A stretch of DNA of 64,000 nt, taken from Veillonellaceae bacterium. Lineage in GTDB: Bacteria; Bacillota; Negativicutes; Veillonellales; Dialisteraceae. Every line of letters starts with the position of its first letter. Positions within the stretch are counted from its first letter, which is position 1. This document shows positions 7,491 through 15,696 of this stretch, piece by piece. The notes under the pieces are model-generated. The model was given only the letters and a program-made list of their open reading frames with translations. It was not told the DNA's origin and did not search any database. The position numbers and the translations under genes are program-made. The stretch covers positions 286,001 through 350,000 of the forward strand of contig DAJPGA010000001.1 of assembly GCA_025992895.1 (NCBI GenBank), written 5' to 3'.

Positions 7491-8969
7491 ATGAAAGAGA
7501 TTCCATCATTTTTCAAAAAGCCGGATCCTATTACGGATATTGCGGATACTAAGGAGTACGACATCGTCGTCATCGGCGCAGGTTCTCCGGGCGTTCCGTG
7601 TGCTTTGAAGGCAGCAGAACTGGGTGCGAAGGTCGCCATTCTCCAGAAGGAGAAGGAAGCCGCTGCGTGTGGGAACTTCGGCGCAGGCATCCTGACGGAC
7701 AAGAGCGATCCTGTCGACGTGGAAAAGTGCGTTTCCATGCTCGAAGCTGCTTCCGGCCACAGGGCCAAGAGGGAGCTTCTCGATATGTGGGCGAAGAAAT
7801 CCGGCGAGGCCGTTCTCTGGACGATTGAAAAGGGCAAGGAAGCAGGCGCCCAGGTCGTCGATATGGGAACGAATGCCCATGCAGGGCTCCTGAAGAGGAC
7901 CGGCTGGCACATCGAATTCACGACCTGCGTCTTCGGGCCGAAGCCGTACGACACCGGCGCTGCCATGAAGGCCATGTGCAAGCTGGCTGAGAAGAAGGGT
8001 GTCGACATTTTCTACGAGACCCCGGCAGTCATGCTCGATCAGGATGCAGACGGCAGAGTGACAGGCGTCATCGGCAAGCATGAAGAAAAGCACATCCTCT
8101 TCAAAGCCAGGAAAGGCGTCGTCGTTGCCACCGGCGACTATGCGAATGATAAGTCCATGATGGACTACTACCTTCCGGACATGACGAACTTCGCCCTGAA
8201 GAGGACAGGAAGAAGCGGCGACGGCCACAAGATGATCGTCTGGGCAGGCGGCCGCATGGAAAACGTCGGCCACACCAAGATGGCCCACGACATGGACTCC
8301 GGCCCGACCTCCCTTATGAGCGCCCCGTACCTGCGCGTGAAACTGAACGGCAAACGCTTCTGCGATGAAACCGTCGGCATGGAACTCATGAACTGCTACC
8401 TCACCTCCGCCGAAGACAGCGGCCACTACTGCCAGATCTTCGACTCCCGCTACGTAGACCAGGCCAAGAAAATCGGCATGACCGTCGACGATCCTGAATC
8501 CCTCAAGAACTGGATGCCGGAAGAAGAATCTGAGCACAAAGGCGTCATGAAAGACCTCATCGACACCTACAAAGCAGACACCCTCGAAGAACTCGCCAAA
8601 AAGCTCCGCATCAAAGACATCCCTGCCTTCCTTGAAACCGTCAAACACTACAACGAAATGGCCAAAGCAGGGAAAGATACAGAAATGGGCGTCCCAGCAG
8701 AAAAACTCTGCCCCGTCGAAGTCGGCCCCTTCTACGGCGTACACCGCCACATCCGCTTCACCGTAGGCTGCTCCGGCGTCGTCATTAACGAAAAGATGCA
8801 GTGCCTGGATAAAGACGACAACCCGATCCCGGGCCTCTACGCCGCAGGCAACCTCGCCGGCAACTTCTACGGCAGCATCGACTACCCGCTCGACATCTTC
8901 GGCCTCAACCTCGGCCATAACTACACCGAAGGCTACGTCATCGCCAAAGAAATCATGGGGAAAGAATAA
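7491..8969 (+). CDS. FAD-dependent fumarate reductase-type flavoprotein
   Basis: The 492-residue protein is a member of the FAD-binding_2 family (fumarate reductase/succinate dehydrogenase flavoprotein, 3-ketosteroid dehydrogenase, urocanate reductase). The Rossmann motif GAGSPG is at 29-34. A second FAD-contact block (YAAGNLAGNFYGSIDYPL) is near the C-terminus. No signal peptide, haem motif or FMN-attachment site is seen, so it is probably a cytoplasmic reductase or dehydrogenase that takes electrons from a soluble donor. Such stand-alone flavoproteins are common in anaerobes, where they reduce enoate or fumarate-like acceptors. The substrate cannot be told from sequence. The start has GGGGAGG upstream, and the gene is monocistronic with its own terminator. 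Confidence 0.85.
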   Translation: MKEIPSFFKKPDPITDIADTKEYDIVVIGAGSPGVPCALKAAELGAKVAILQKEKEAAACGNFGAGILTDKSDPVDVEKCVSMLEAASGHRAKRELLDMWAKKSGEAVLWTIEKGKEAGAQVVDMGTNAHAGLLKRTGWHIEFTTCVFGPKPYDTGAAMKAMCKLAEKKGVDIFYETPAVMLDQDADGRVTGVIGKHEEKHILFKARKGVVVATGDYANDKSMMDYYLPDMTNFALKRTGRSGDGHKMIVWAGGRMENVGHTKMAHDMDSGPTSLMSAPYLRVKLNGKRFCDETVGMELMNCYLTSAEDSGHYCQIFDSRYVDQAKKIGMTVDDPESLKNWMPEEESEHKGVMKDLIDTYKADTLEELAKKLRIKDIPAFLETVKHYNEMAKAGKDTEMGVPAEKLCPVEVGPFYGVHRHIRFTVGCSGVVINEKMQCLDKDDNPIPGLYAAGNLAGNFYGSIDYPLDIFGLNLGHNYTEGYVIAKEIMGKE

Positions 8970-8992
8970 GTAAAGAAATAAGGTATAAAAAA

Positions 8993-9023
8993 GAAACCGC
9001 TCTGAGTTGGGCGGTTTCTTTTT
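8993..9023. terminator. Bidirectional terminator between convergent genes
   Basis: GAAACCGC (8993-9000) pairs with GCGGTTTC (9011-9018), with T runs on both strands. It serves the flavoprotein gene and the facing rhuM gene. Confidence 0.85.
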
Positions 9024-9043
9024 CATTTAGGGAAATAGATTTT

Positions 9044-10051
9044 TCACTTTTCCTTCAGCATTTTCTTGATTTCCTTATCGAAATCAGATTCGATAGGCTG
9101 TGTTTTATTGAATTCCTTGTACTCGGACTTAGCCTTTGCTTCTGCCTGGGCTCTTGAAATGCTTCCTTTGTCCTTGAGAATGTCATAGCGGTTGAAAGAG
9201 AGGAAGGCATCCACACTCTTGGCAAACTCTTCCATGGTAAAAGTATTTTCACGTTCAATCAGCCCTTCGATGTAGTCGAAATAACTGCTGACCGACCGCT
9301 CCAGCTGCCGGATCTGCTTTTCAGACAAATAATTCTTCGCTACCGTCACATCTGACTGCAGAATCCTGCCCGACGGAGCATTTTTCCACGTCGTCAGTCC
9401 CATATGCTCCTTGTTCTTATCCGCGCTGGAATAAATAATCTCCGCCGCCGTCCGGCCCGTGATCGCATAGTGGAACTTATTCTGAATCATCGCATAGAAA
9501 TCATGCGTCGTGGGAGAATTCTTATTATAATCCACACTGCACTCCGCATAAATGTCCGTGATTTTCTGCCATATCCGCCGCTCACTCGCCCGGATCGACC
9601 GGACTCGTTCCAGCAATTCCTGGAAATAATCTTTTCCAAACAAAGCCTTTCCCTGTTTCATACGGTCATCATCCAGAGCGAAGCCCTTGATCATGTACTC
9701 CTTCAAAACCCCCGTCGCCCAGATACGGAACTGCGTCGCCCTGTGCGAATTCACACGGTAACCGACAGAAATGATTGCGTCGAGATTATAGTAATCGACA
9801 TCCTTAGTCTGCGTTTTATCCGGTATTGCGCCATGCTGAGTGGTTGTTGCAATTTTTGCAACAACCACTTCTTTATCCAGCTCACCCTCATCAAAGACAT
9901 TTTTCAAATGCCGGCTGATTGTCGATTTGCTGACACCAAACAACTCCGCCATAGCCTTCTGCGAAAGCCAGACCGACTCATCCTTGACGATAGCATTGAC
10001 AGAGACATCCTCATCCGACGAACGATAAACAAGAAAAGGAAAATTGCTCAT
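9044..10051 (-). CDS. RhuM-family protein
   Basis: The 335-residue protein belongs to the RhuM family, first named from a Salmonella pathogenicity island and now found in many gut bacteria, often on accessory islands. Residues about 20-60 form a helix-turn-helix-like segment (VWLSQKAMAELFGVSKSTIS). The central family core TTTQHGAIPDKTQTKDVDYY and NLDAIISVGYRVNSHRATQF is intact, and the C-terminal half is helical. The biochemical role is unknown; DNA-binding or toxin-like roles have been suggested from the N-terminal fold. A GGAGG site precedes the ATG. The gene stands alone between repeats, as expected for accessory cargo. A 13-bp inverted repeat lies inside the coding region (9840-9868). Confidence 0.88.
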   Translation of the reverse strand: MSNFPFLVYRSSDEDVSVNAIVKDESVWLSQKAMAELFGVSKSTISRHLKNVFDEGELDKEVVVAKIATTTQHGAIPDKTQTKDVDYYNLDAIISVGYRVNSHRATQFRIWATGVLKEYMIKGFALDDDRMKQGKALFGKDYFQELLERVRSIRASERRIWQKITDIYAECSVDYNKNSPTTHDFYAMIQNKFHYAITGRTAAEIIYSSADKNKEHMGLTTWKNAPSGRILQSDVTVAKNYLSEKQIRQLERSVSSYFDYIEGLIERENTFTMEEFAKSVDAFLSFNRYDILKDKGSISRAQAEAKAKSEYKEFNKTQPIESDFDKEIKKMLKEK

Positions 10052-10139
10052 AAGCCCTCCTGAGAAAGCGCTGATTTTACAAGTAAAGAGTAACCATTTG
10101 CTTACATCTTATCATATTCAGAGGAAAGAGCTGAGAATT

Positions 10140-10320
10140 AGGAAATTCAAAGCCAAACAACCTCGCTTCGCGAGCAGGGAGATTAAAACCTTTACAACCA
10201 GCCTGATGGCTGACAGAAATGATGTTTCAGGCGTATACGCGCCAGCTCCCCCTTCGGGGCAAGCTCAAACACCCTTAAACTGAACTTCGTTCGATGGAAA
10301 ACATGCATCTTCGCTCTAAA
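10140..10320. repeat. Mosaic hairpin repeat element
   Basis: The gap 10052-10350 holds the fixed linkers and stems of the family: CTCGC-TTCG-CGAG, CAGCC-TGATG-GCTG, and a CTTCGGGGCAAGCTC block with CACCCTTAAAC. No gene is visible. Confidence 0.65.
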
Positions 10321-10354
10321 AAAACAATCCAATTTCCCCTCACCATCAAAAAAT

Positions 10355-10387
10355 CCCGCTCTTTTTTCAAAGAGCGGGAAAATTTTT
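10355..10387. terminator. Terminator of the exonuclease/RNase H gene
   Basis: CCCGCTCTTT (10355-10364) pairs with AAAGAGCGGG (10369-10378). T runs follow on either strand. Confidence 0.85.
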
Positions 10388-10437
10388 TTGTTTTCTCCGG
10401 ATTTTTCCTATACCTTTTTTCGATTATCTATATAGGA

Positions 10438-11799
10438 CTACTGGAAGCGGGAGGCTTCGGCTTTGGCGAGCTGGTCGCAGAGTTCGTTGTACTGTGCGCC
10501 GGCATGGCCTTTTGTCCATTCGAAGGAAAGGGCGTGGGAGGTGAGGAAGGCGTCTATTCCTTTCCAGAGGTCCTGGTTCAGGACGGGAGTGCCTTTTGTT
10601 GTGATCCAGCCGTTTCTTTTCCAGTTGTTAAGCCATCTTTGGGTGATAGCTCTCTGGAGATACTTGCTGTCGGTGCAGAAGGTGATTTGCCTTCTCTTGC
10701 CGTCCTGGCTGATCCATTTGAGGGCTTCGTAGGCAGCGCGGAGTTCCATTCTGTTGTTGGTGGTGCCTGGTTCGCCGCCGGTCAGGTGAAGGAAGGCTTC
10801 TCCTTCTTCTGTGAGGAATACGGCAGCGAAGCCTCCGGGGCCGTCCGGGTTGGAGAGGCAGGAGCCATCGGTGTAGATGGTGAGGGTATCAGGGACTCTG
10901 AAGCCGGCTTTCAAGGCGGGCCCGAGTTTCCTGGCTTTGGCCGGGAATGTTTTTTCTGCTTCTGCGATGTCTTTGGCACCTTTTACTGAGGACTTAGCCG
11001 CAGCGGGTGTTCCGGCAGAAGCAGCTGCGCCGGCTGGTTTTACGATTTTCGGTGCTTCTTTTATGGGTTTTCCGTACCATGCTTCGGCATCTTCTTTGGT
11101 AACGAAGCCTTTGTAGACGGCGCCGTTGAAGCCCTGGACTTCTTTCTTGCAGTCGTCCCAGGTGTAGTAGACGCCGGGGTTCCTGCCGCGTTTGACGACG
11201 TAGTATTTCTTTTTCTGTCTTGTATTGCCCAAGGCTATTTTCACGCTTCTTTCTTCTGCTTTTTTATCGAGCTTCAGGGTCCCGTCTTCGATCATTTTCC
11301 AGAAGCAGTAGATGGTCGCTTTCGTGTCGGCGAGGCTGTCGTGCCAGCCTTCTCCGTCGTAGCCGTAGTGTTTGGCGCAGGTGATGAGCTTCTGCCAGCG
11401 GATATTTCCCGTGAAGGGGTCGCGTTCGCCGTATTTTTCAGAGAAGGGGGGCATGATGTCGATGTAGATGGTTTTCTTTGGATCGGGCAGGGTAAGGCCG
11501 CTCTGGAGGAGCATCTGCACGTCGAAGGGAAGGTTGTATCCGACGATGGCCTCTGCATTGCCAAGCATTTCCTGGATTTCTTCCTTTTGGTCGAGGATGA
11601 AGGGACATTTGCTGACCATGGCAGGGGAGATGTGGTTCACTTTCTCGGCTTCGGGCCATGACGAGTTTTTCTTCGGACGGAAATATTGATTCATCCGCAC
11701 AGCGCCTTCGCCGTCAATGACGGAGAGCTGCAGGATCTCGGCATTGGGGCCGACTCCGGTGGTTTCCGTGTCCAGTGCGAGTATTCTGTCTTTATCCAT
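10438..11799 (-). CDS. Three-domain nuclease: DEDDh exonuclease, hybrid-binding domain and RNase HI
   Basis: The start is ATG 11799 with GGAGG five bases upstream, giving 453 residues. Residues 5-180 form a DnaQ-like 3'-5' exonuclease with D10, E12, D93, H153 and D158 in place. Residues 199-243 (YYVVKRGRNPGVYYTWDDC) are a viroplasmin/RNase H1 N-terminal hybrid-binding domain. After an alanine-rich linker, residues 306-448 form RNase HI with the full catalytic set D311, E352, D377, H432 and D442. The protein probably degrades the RNA strand of RNA-DNA hybrids (R-loops, Okazaki primers) and trims a 3' end. Fusion of the proofreading-type exonuclease to a complete RNase H1 is unusual. It lies just beyond the replication origin and is translated after a small basic protein. 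Confidence 0.88.
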   Translation of the reverse strand: MDKDRILALDTETTGVGPNAEILQLSVIDGEGAVRMNQYFRPKKNSSWPEAEKVNHISPAMVSKCPFILDQKEEIQEMLGNAEAIVGYNLPFDVQMLLQSGLTLPDPKKTIYIDIMPPFSEKYGERDPFTGNIRWQKLITCAKHYGYDGEGWHDSLADTKATIYCFWKMIEDGTLKLDKKAEERSVKIALGNTRQKKKYYVVKRGRNPGVYYTWDDCKKEVQGFNGAVYKGFVTKEDAEAWYGKPIKEAPKIVKPAGAAASAGTPAAAKSSVKGAKDIAEAEKTFPAKARKLGPALKAGFRVPDTLTIYTDGSCLSNPDGPGGFAAVFLTEEGEAFLHLTGGEPGTTNNRMELRAAYEALKWISQDGKRRQITFCTDSKYLQRAITQRWLNNWKRNGWITTKGTPVLNQDLWKGIDAFLTSHALSFEWTKGHAGAQYNELCDQLAKAEASRFQ

Positions 11800-11821
11800 T
11801 TTTTCCTCCTTGCTTGCGGAG

Positions 11822-12052
11822 TTATTCTCTCCACTCCGCTTCCTTCCTGTAAGCGCCGCCGTCAGCGGGTACTTCAAGGTTTTTGTCATGACGGAGGCGG
11901 CGGTTCAGGATGGTCCTGATTTTCTTTCCGTTCTTTTTCTTGTCTTCCGGGAGTTCTTCTTCCCATTGTTTCCCGATTTTTTCTTTTTCGTACATCTTGC
12001 GGGCGTACTGGCTCAGCCTATCTTCCCGGGTGACTTTCTGTGGACGTTTCAT
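11822..12052 (-). CDS. Small basic protein of unknown function
   Basis: The 76-residue protein is very rich in K, R and E (MKRPQKVTREDRLSQYARKM..., KKKNGKKIRTILNRRLRHDK). No domain is recognised. It lies 22 bases upstream of the exonuclease/RNase H gene on the same strand, so the two are likely cotranscribed. A GGAAAG site precedes the ATG. The charge suggests binding to nucleic acid or ribosomes, but this is inference. Confidence 0.6.
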   Translation of the reverse strand: MKRPQKVTREDRLSQYARKMYEKEKIGKQWEEELPEDKKKNGKKIRTILNRRLRHDKNLEVPADGGAYRKEAEWRE

Positions 12053-12311
12053 GACTTCTTTCCTTTCGCTGACTTATCTCCCGCAGCAGTTTGTGACTCG
12101 GAGGGGAGGCATTCACTGCCAGTATAACAGCTTTCTTACTACTTTGTAAATTTATACCTTAATAAATAGGGAAATCGCTTGCAGCAGCGGGATTTTCGGG
12201 ACTTTTACGACTAGATGTTCGCCTTTTGAGGCACAATTTATGGTACTGTCATATTCTTTTTTCTCTATATCTTGTGAATGTACAAGGGAGCCGATAGATG
12301 ATAAAATAAAG

Positions 12312-12442
12312 TTATTCACAAGGTTAATCACTTTTGCACAGAGTTGTTCAAGTGCATTTTTCTTCGATAATATCGAATTGATCGGACTTTTATTTCTTGA
12401 TTTATTCAACAGAATTCACATTTTTTTCACAAGGTTAATCAC
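12312..12442. promoter_or_regulatory. DnaA-box region upstream of dnaA
   Basis: A DnaA box TTATTCACA lies at 12312-12320. The 17-mer TTCACAAGGTTAATCAC occurs twice (12315-12331 and 12426-12442). This AT-rich gap (12053-12467) probably serves dnaA autoregulation and the upstream half of a bipartite origin. The only reading frame there, on the minus strand, is not credible. Confidence 0.6.
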
Positions 12443-12467
12443 AACTGTCAACATATGAGGTTTTTAT

Positions 12468-14111
12468 ATGGATCTATTTTCACTCTGGGAGGACTTAGTC
12501 ACTTATATTAAGTCGAATGATTCCGAGTATTCAGAAATGTTTGAACTCCACTTGTACCCTGTCTCACTTTCAGGATCGGTACTGACGATTTCCACGGATG
12601 ACACACTGCCGAAGTACCAGGTCGCATGGCTGGCCAATGTGTATTCCAGAAAACTGGAGAGTTACATTCTTAAAACGAAGAATCAGCAGATCACAATACA
12701 AGTAGATAACTACCGTCCTCCAAAAATAACGCCGAATGACGGCCCGGGTCCCGTTTCCGCCCATGCTCCTGCCAAGGATATGGAAAGGGAAAAGGCCCGT
12801 AATACTGCTGTCCCGCCTGCTCCTTCTCCGGCACCGTTCCCGGAAGGGGGCATCCCTTCGCCATTTCCGGAAGGGAATGAACCTGCTCCCGTGATGGAAA
12901 GCCAGGCAGCCGATCCGTTCCCGGAAGAAGCAGCGCCTCCTGATTTCACAAATCTGAAGCCGAAGTCAGCCGACGAGGTCGCTCTTCCGAGCATCCAGGA
13001 TGTCGCTCAGGGCTCCCTTTTCGAAGAACCGAAGAAGCCGGAAGCGAAAAAAGCGAAGGTTTTCCAGTCAAATCCCATCAATGAAGAGTACACGTTCGAA
13101 ACATTCGTCCACGGCGGGTGCAATGACGTAGCATATTCGGCGGCCCTGGCCGTCGCGCAGGCTGCGATCAATCCAAAGCTGACGGATACGAATATGAATC
13201 CGCTCTTCATTTACGGCCCTTCCGGCCTTGGCAAGACGCATCTTCTGCATGCGATTTGCAATTACATCCATGAATACAAGCCGGAGCTTTCCGTTCTTTT
13301 CGTGTCCAGTGAAACGTTCACGAATGAGCTGATCGATGCCATCCAGCGCCATGCGACGAATGATTTCCGCCAGAAGTACAGAAATCCGGACTTTCTTCTG
13401 ATCGACGATGTCCAGTTCTTCGGCTCGAGAGACTCGACGAAGATGGAAATTTTCAACACGTTCAATGAACTCTTCGACAAGAAGAAAAACATCATCATGA
13501 CGAGCGACCGTACGCCATCGGATATTGAAAAGCTCGAAGACCGCCTGCAGAGCCGTTTCTCGAGCGGCCTTGTCGCTCCGATTTCCCCGCCTGACTATGA
13601 AATCTGCAGCATCATCCTGAAGAACCGCGCTGAAAAGCAGAATATCAATCTGCCGGACGAAGTCGTCGATTACATTGCCAGCCACATCAATACGAATGTC
13701 CGTGAACTGGAAGGCGCTTTCAACAGCCTGGTCATGATAGCCCGCATCAAAGAGAAGCCGATCACACTGCCTTTTGCCATGGAAGCACTGAAAGACAAGA
13801 TCCCGCTCGACGGCGGCAATACGCTGACGGTTGATATCATCATCGACAAAGTCTGCGACCGCTACGGCGTGACGAAGGAACAGGTTCTCAGCAATGCGCG
13901 TCCGAAGAAATATGTCGTTCCAAGACAGATTGCCATGTACCTGGCCAGGAATCTGATCCCGGGCATTTCTTTCCCGGCACTCCGTGACAAGTTCAAAAGA
14001 AAGGATCACACGACAGTCGTCTATGCCTGTGAGCGCGTGGAAAAGGAAATCAAACGCGATCAGAGCACGAAGGCCGTCATCGAGGAGCTTACAAAGCAGC
14101 TGAAAAGGTAA
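12468..14111 (+). CDS. dnaA: Chromosomal replication initiator protein DnaA
   Basis: The 547-residue protein is about 100 longer than typical DnaA. Domain I spans about 1-80. Domain II is an unusually long linker (about 82-200), rich in P and E, with repeated PFPEG motifs. The AAA+ core starts at NPINEEYTFETFV, with Walker A GPSGLGKT (250-257), Walker B LLIDDVQFF and the sensor regions. The C-terminal domain IV carries the DnaA signature KDHTTVVYACERVEK. It binds 9-mer boxes at oriC, melts the origin and recruits the helicase. DnaA boxes flank the gene on both sides. It is the first gene of dnaA-dnaN-yaaA-recF. Confidence 0.98.
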   Translation: MDLFSLWEDLVTYIKSNDSEYSEMFELHLYPVSLSGSVLTISTDDTLPKYQVAWLANVYSRKLESYILKTKNQQITIQVDNYRPPKITPNDGPGPVSAHAPAKDMEREKARNTAVPPAPSPAPFPEGGIPSPFPEGNEPAPVMESQAADPFPEEAAPPDFTNLKPKSADEVALPSIQDVAQGSLFEEPKKPEAKKAKVFQSNPINEEYTFETFVHGGCNDVAYSAALAVAQAAINPKLTDTNMNPLFIYGPSGLGKTHLLHAICNYIHEYKPELSVLFVSSETFTNELIDAIQRHATNDFRQKYRNPDFLLIDDVQFFGSRDSTKMEIFNTFNELFDKKKNIIMTSDRTPSDIEKLEDRLQSRFSSGLVAPISPPDYEICSIILKNRAEKQNINLPDEVVDYIASHINTNVRELEGAFNSLVMIARIKEKPITLPFAMEALKDKIPLDGGNTLTVDIIIDKVCDRYGVTKEQVLSNARPKKYVVPRQIAMYLARNLIPGISFPALRDKFKRKDHTTVVYACERVEKEIKRDQSTKAVIEELTKQLKR

Positions 14112-14369
14112 GAGCTGCCTCTATATAAAGTATTGTGAAGAAACACGGGCCGCAGAGGGTAAAAAACAGTGCATAAACTGTGGATAAATCCATACCCCTG
14201 GAAATCTGTGAAATGTGTGAAGAAGAAAAAAAGTTATTCACCGGGTTTTCACAAAGGCTCAAAATCGATAAAATCTAGATAGTCACAAAGTTATTCACTT
14301 ATTCACAGCGTACTACTACGCCTGCTACTACTCTCTTATATTACTAGTCATATTTATTAAGGAGCTGCC
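14112..14369. other. oriC: oriC-like region with DnaA boxes and DnaA-trio-like repeat
   Basis: The dnaA-dnaN gap contains a consensus box TGTGGATAA (14179-14187, inverse of TTATCCACA) and boxes TTATTCACC (14234-14242), TTATTCACT (14291-14299) and TTATTCACA (14299-14307). The last box is followed by a GCG spacer, TACTACTAC (14311-14319), CTGCTACTACT and then an AT-rich run. Box, short GC spacer and TAC triplets form the arrangement of the basal unwinding element described in Bacillus subtilis, in which DnaA-trios load DnaA on single-stranded DNA. Location, order and direction all match. Confidence 0.85.
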
Positions 14370-15482
14370 ATGAAGGTCACATTCAACAAAAACGAGCTGA
14401 CGAGCGCCCTCGACCGAGTCCAGCGCGCAGCACAGACAAAAATCAATTCCAACACCAACAATGGCTTTTTCATTTCTGCTGCCAATGGTATTGTCGAATT
14501 CCAGGCAAACGATTACACAATCGGCATAAAAACGACTTGCAGCGCAGACATTTTTGAAGATGGCGTTGCAGTCATTGCTGCGCCCCAGCTGCAGAGCACA
14601 CTTCGCATGATGCCATCAGGGGATATCGTCATGGAAATGGGTAAAGAAGAAAATACCGTTTCCTTTAAGAGCGGATCCTACTTCTCAAAGTTCCCTGTCA
14701 GGAATTCCCAGGATTTCCCTGAAGTCGAGGAAATGGATCATCAGAATCATGCAGTTATCCGCTGCAAGGATTTCGCTGACATGGTCAGCCTCGTCCAGTT
14801 TGCAGCAGCCACTGATAAACAGAAGCCTTTCTTTACAGGCGTACTTTTTGAAATCCACGATTCCCTCTTTGCCATGGCCGCTACCAACACGCACCGCCTG
14901 GCTACCAAGGAAATCTCCCTGGATGAACCGGCCACTGCCGCTGGCAGAATCATCGTTTCTGCCGGCATCCTTTCCGACGTCATCCGCCTTTTGCCGGACG
15001 GGGAAGAGGAAAAGATAGAAATTTCCTGGTCAAAGAACCATGTCGCATTCACCATTGGCAGCACGTACTTTATCAGCAATCTGATCAACGGCGAATATCC
15101 GGAATACCAGAGAGTCATCCCGCAGTCCTTCGATGCCCATGCGGAACTGAATCTCCACGACTTTGCCGAAGCCGTCCGCTTCGTCAGCCCGATTTCCCGC
15201 GACGTGAACTACAATACGATCAATTTCCATTTCAAGCAGGGCGTGCTCGAAGTCTTCGAAGAAGATCCAGAAATCGGACGCTCCGATACGTCGATCCCCG
15301 TCAAGCTTGAAGGCGATGATATCGACATCACATTCAACTGCAGTTATATAGAGGATATATTGAAGCATTCCAAGGGCGAGACGATTACGCTGCATCTCCT
15401 GAAGAGCGGCCCGATGCTCGTGGAACAGCAGGACGACAAGACATACCGCTATGTCGTCACCCCGATGAGAGGAAGAAACTAA
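14370..15482 (+). CDS. dnaN: DNA polymerase III beta sliding clamp
   Basis: The 370-residue protein has the normal length, with three beta-clamp domains. It starts with MKVTFNKNELTSALDRVQRA and ends with the conserved LVEQQDDKTYRYVVTPMR (hydrophobic-cleft segment PMR near the end). The ring-shaped dimer tethers DNA polymerase III and other enzymes to DNA. AAGGAG precedes the ATG. The stop codon overlaps the next start by one base (TAATG), so yaaA is translationally coupled. Confidence 0.97.
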   Translation: MKVTFNKNELTSALDRVQRAAQTKINSNTNNGFFISAANGIVEFQANDYTIGIKTTCSADIFEDGVAVIAAPQLQSTLRMMPSGDIVMEMGKEENTVSFKSGSYFSKFPVRNSQDFPEVEEMDHQNHAVIRCKDFADMVSLVQFAAATDKQKPFFTGVLFEIHDSLFAMAATNTHRLATKEISLDEPATAAGRIIVSAGILSDVIRLLPDGEEEKIEISWSKNHVAFTIGSTYFISNLINGEYPEYQRVIPQSFDAHAELNLHDFAEAVRFVSPISRDVNYNTINFHFKQGVLEVFEEDPEIGRSDTSIPVKLEGDDIDITFNCSYIEDILKHSKGETITLHLLKSGPMLVEQQDDKTYRYVVTPMRGRN

Positions 15483-15694
15483 TGGAAGAAATACAGATTT
15501 ACGGAGACTTCATCCAGCTTGACCAGTTCCTGAAAAAGACGGACCGGATCAGCTCGGGCGGGGAGACCGGCGCCTACCTTGAAGCGCACAAGATCACCCT
15601 GAACGGAAAGAAGGTCACCGAAAAGAGAAAGAAGCTTCGCGCCGGAGACGTGCTCAAAATCGACGGTGACGAATACAAGCTGACCGGAGCCTAG
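15482..15694 (+). CDS. yaaA: S4-domain RNA-binding protein YaaA/RlbA
   Basis: The 70-residue protein is a single S4 domain: IQLDQFLKKTDRISSGGETGAYLEAHKITLNGKKVTEKRKKLRAGDVLKI, split here as a helical half and a VxxNGKxxxxRxxxLxxGD half. It is always found between dnaN and recF in Firmicutes. A role in binding ribosomal RNA or 50S assembly is suggested for the family but not well established. It is coupled to dnaN by a one-base overlap and lies two bases before recF. Confidence 0.92.
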   Translation: MEEIQIYGDFIQLDQFLKKTDRISSGGETGAYLEAHKITLNGKKVTEKRKKLRAGDVLKIDGDEYKLTGA

Positions 15695-15696
15695 CC

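Noticed and set aside
7491..9026. Long minus-strand frame opposite the flavoprotein gene
   Set aside because: It is a shadow frame, rich in V, D, F and H, typical of the reverse of a GC-biased coding strand.
12152..12409. An 85-residue minus-strand frame upstream of dnaA
   Set aside because: It covers DnaA boxes in an AT-rich gap and shows no coding pattern or ribosome site.
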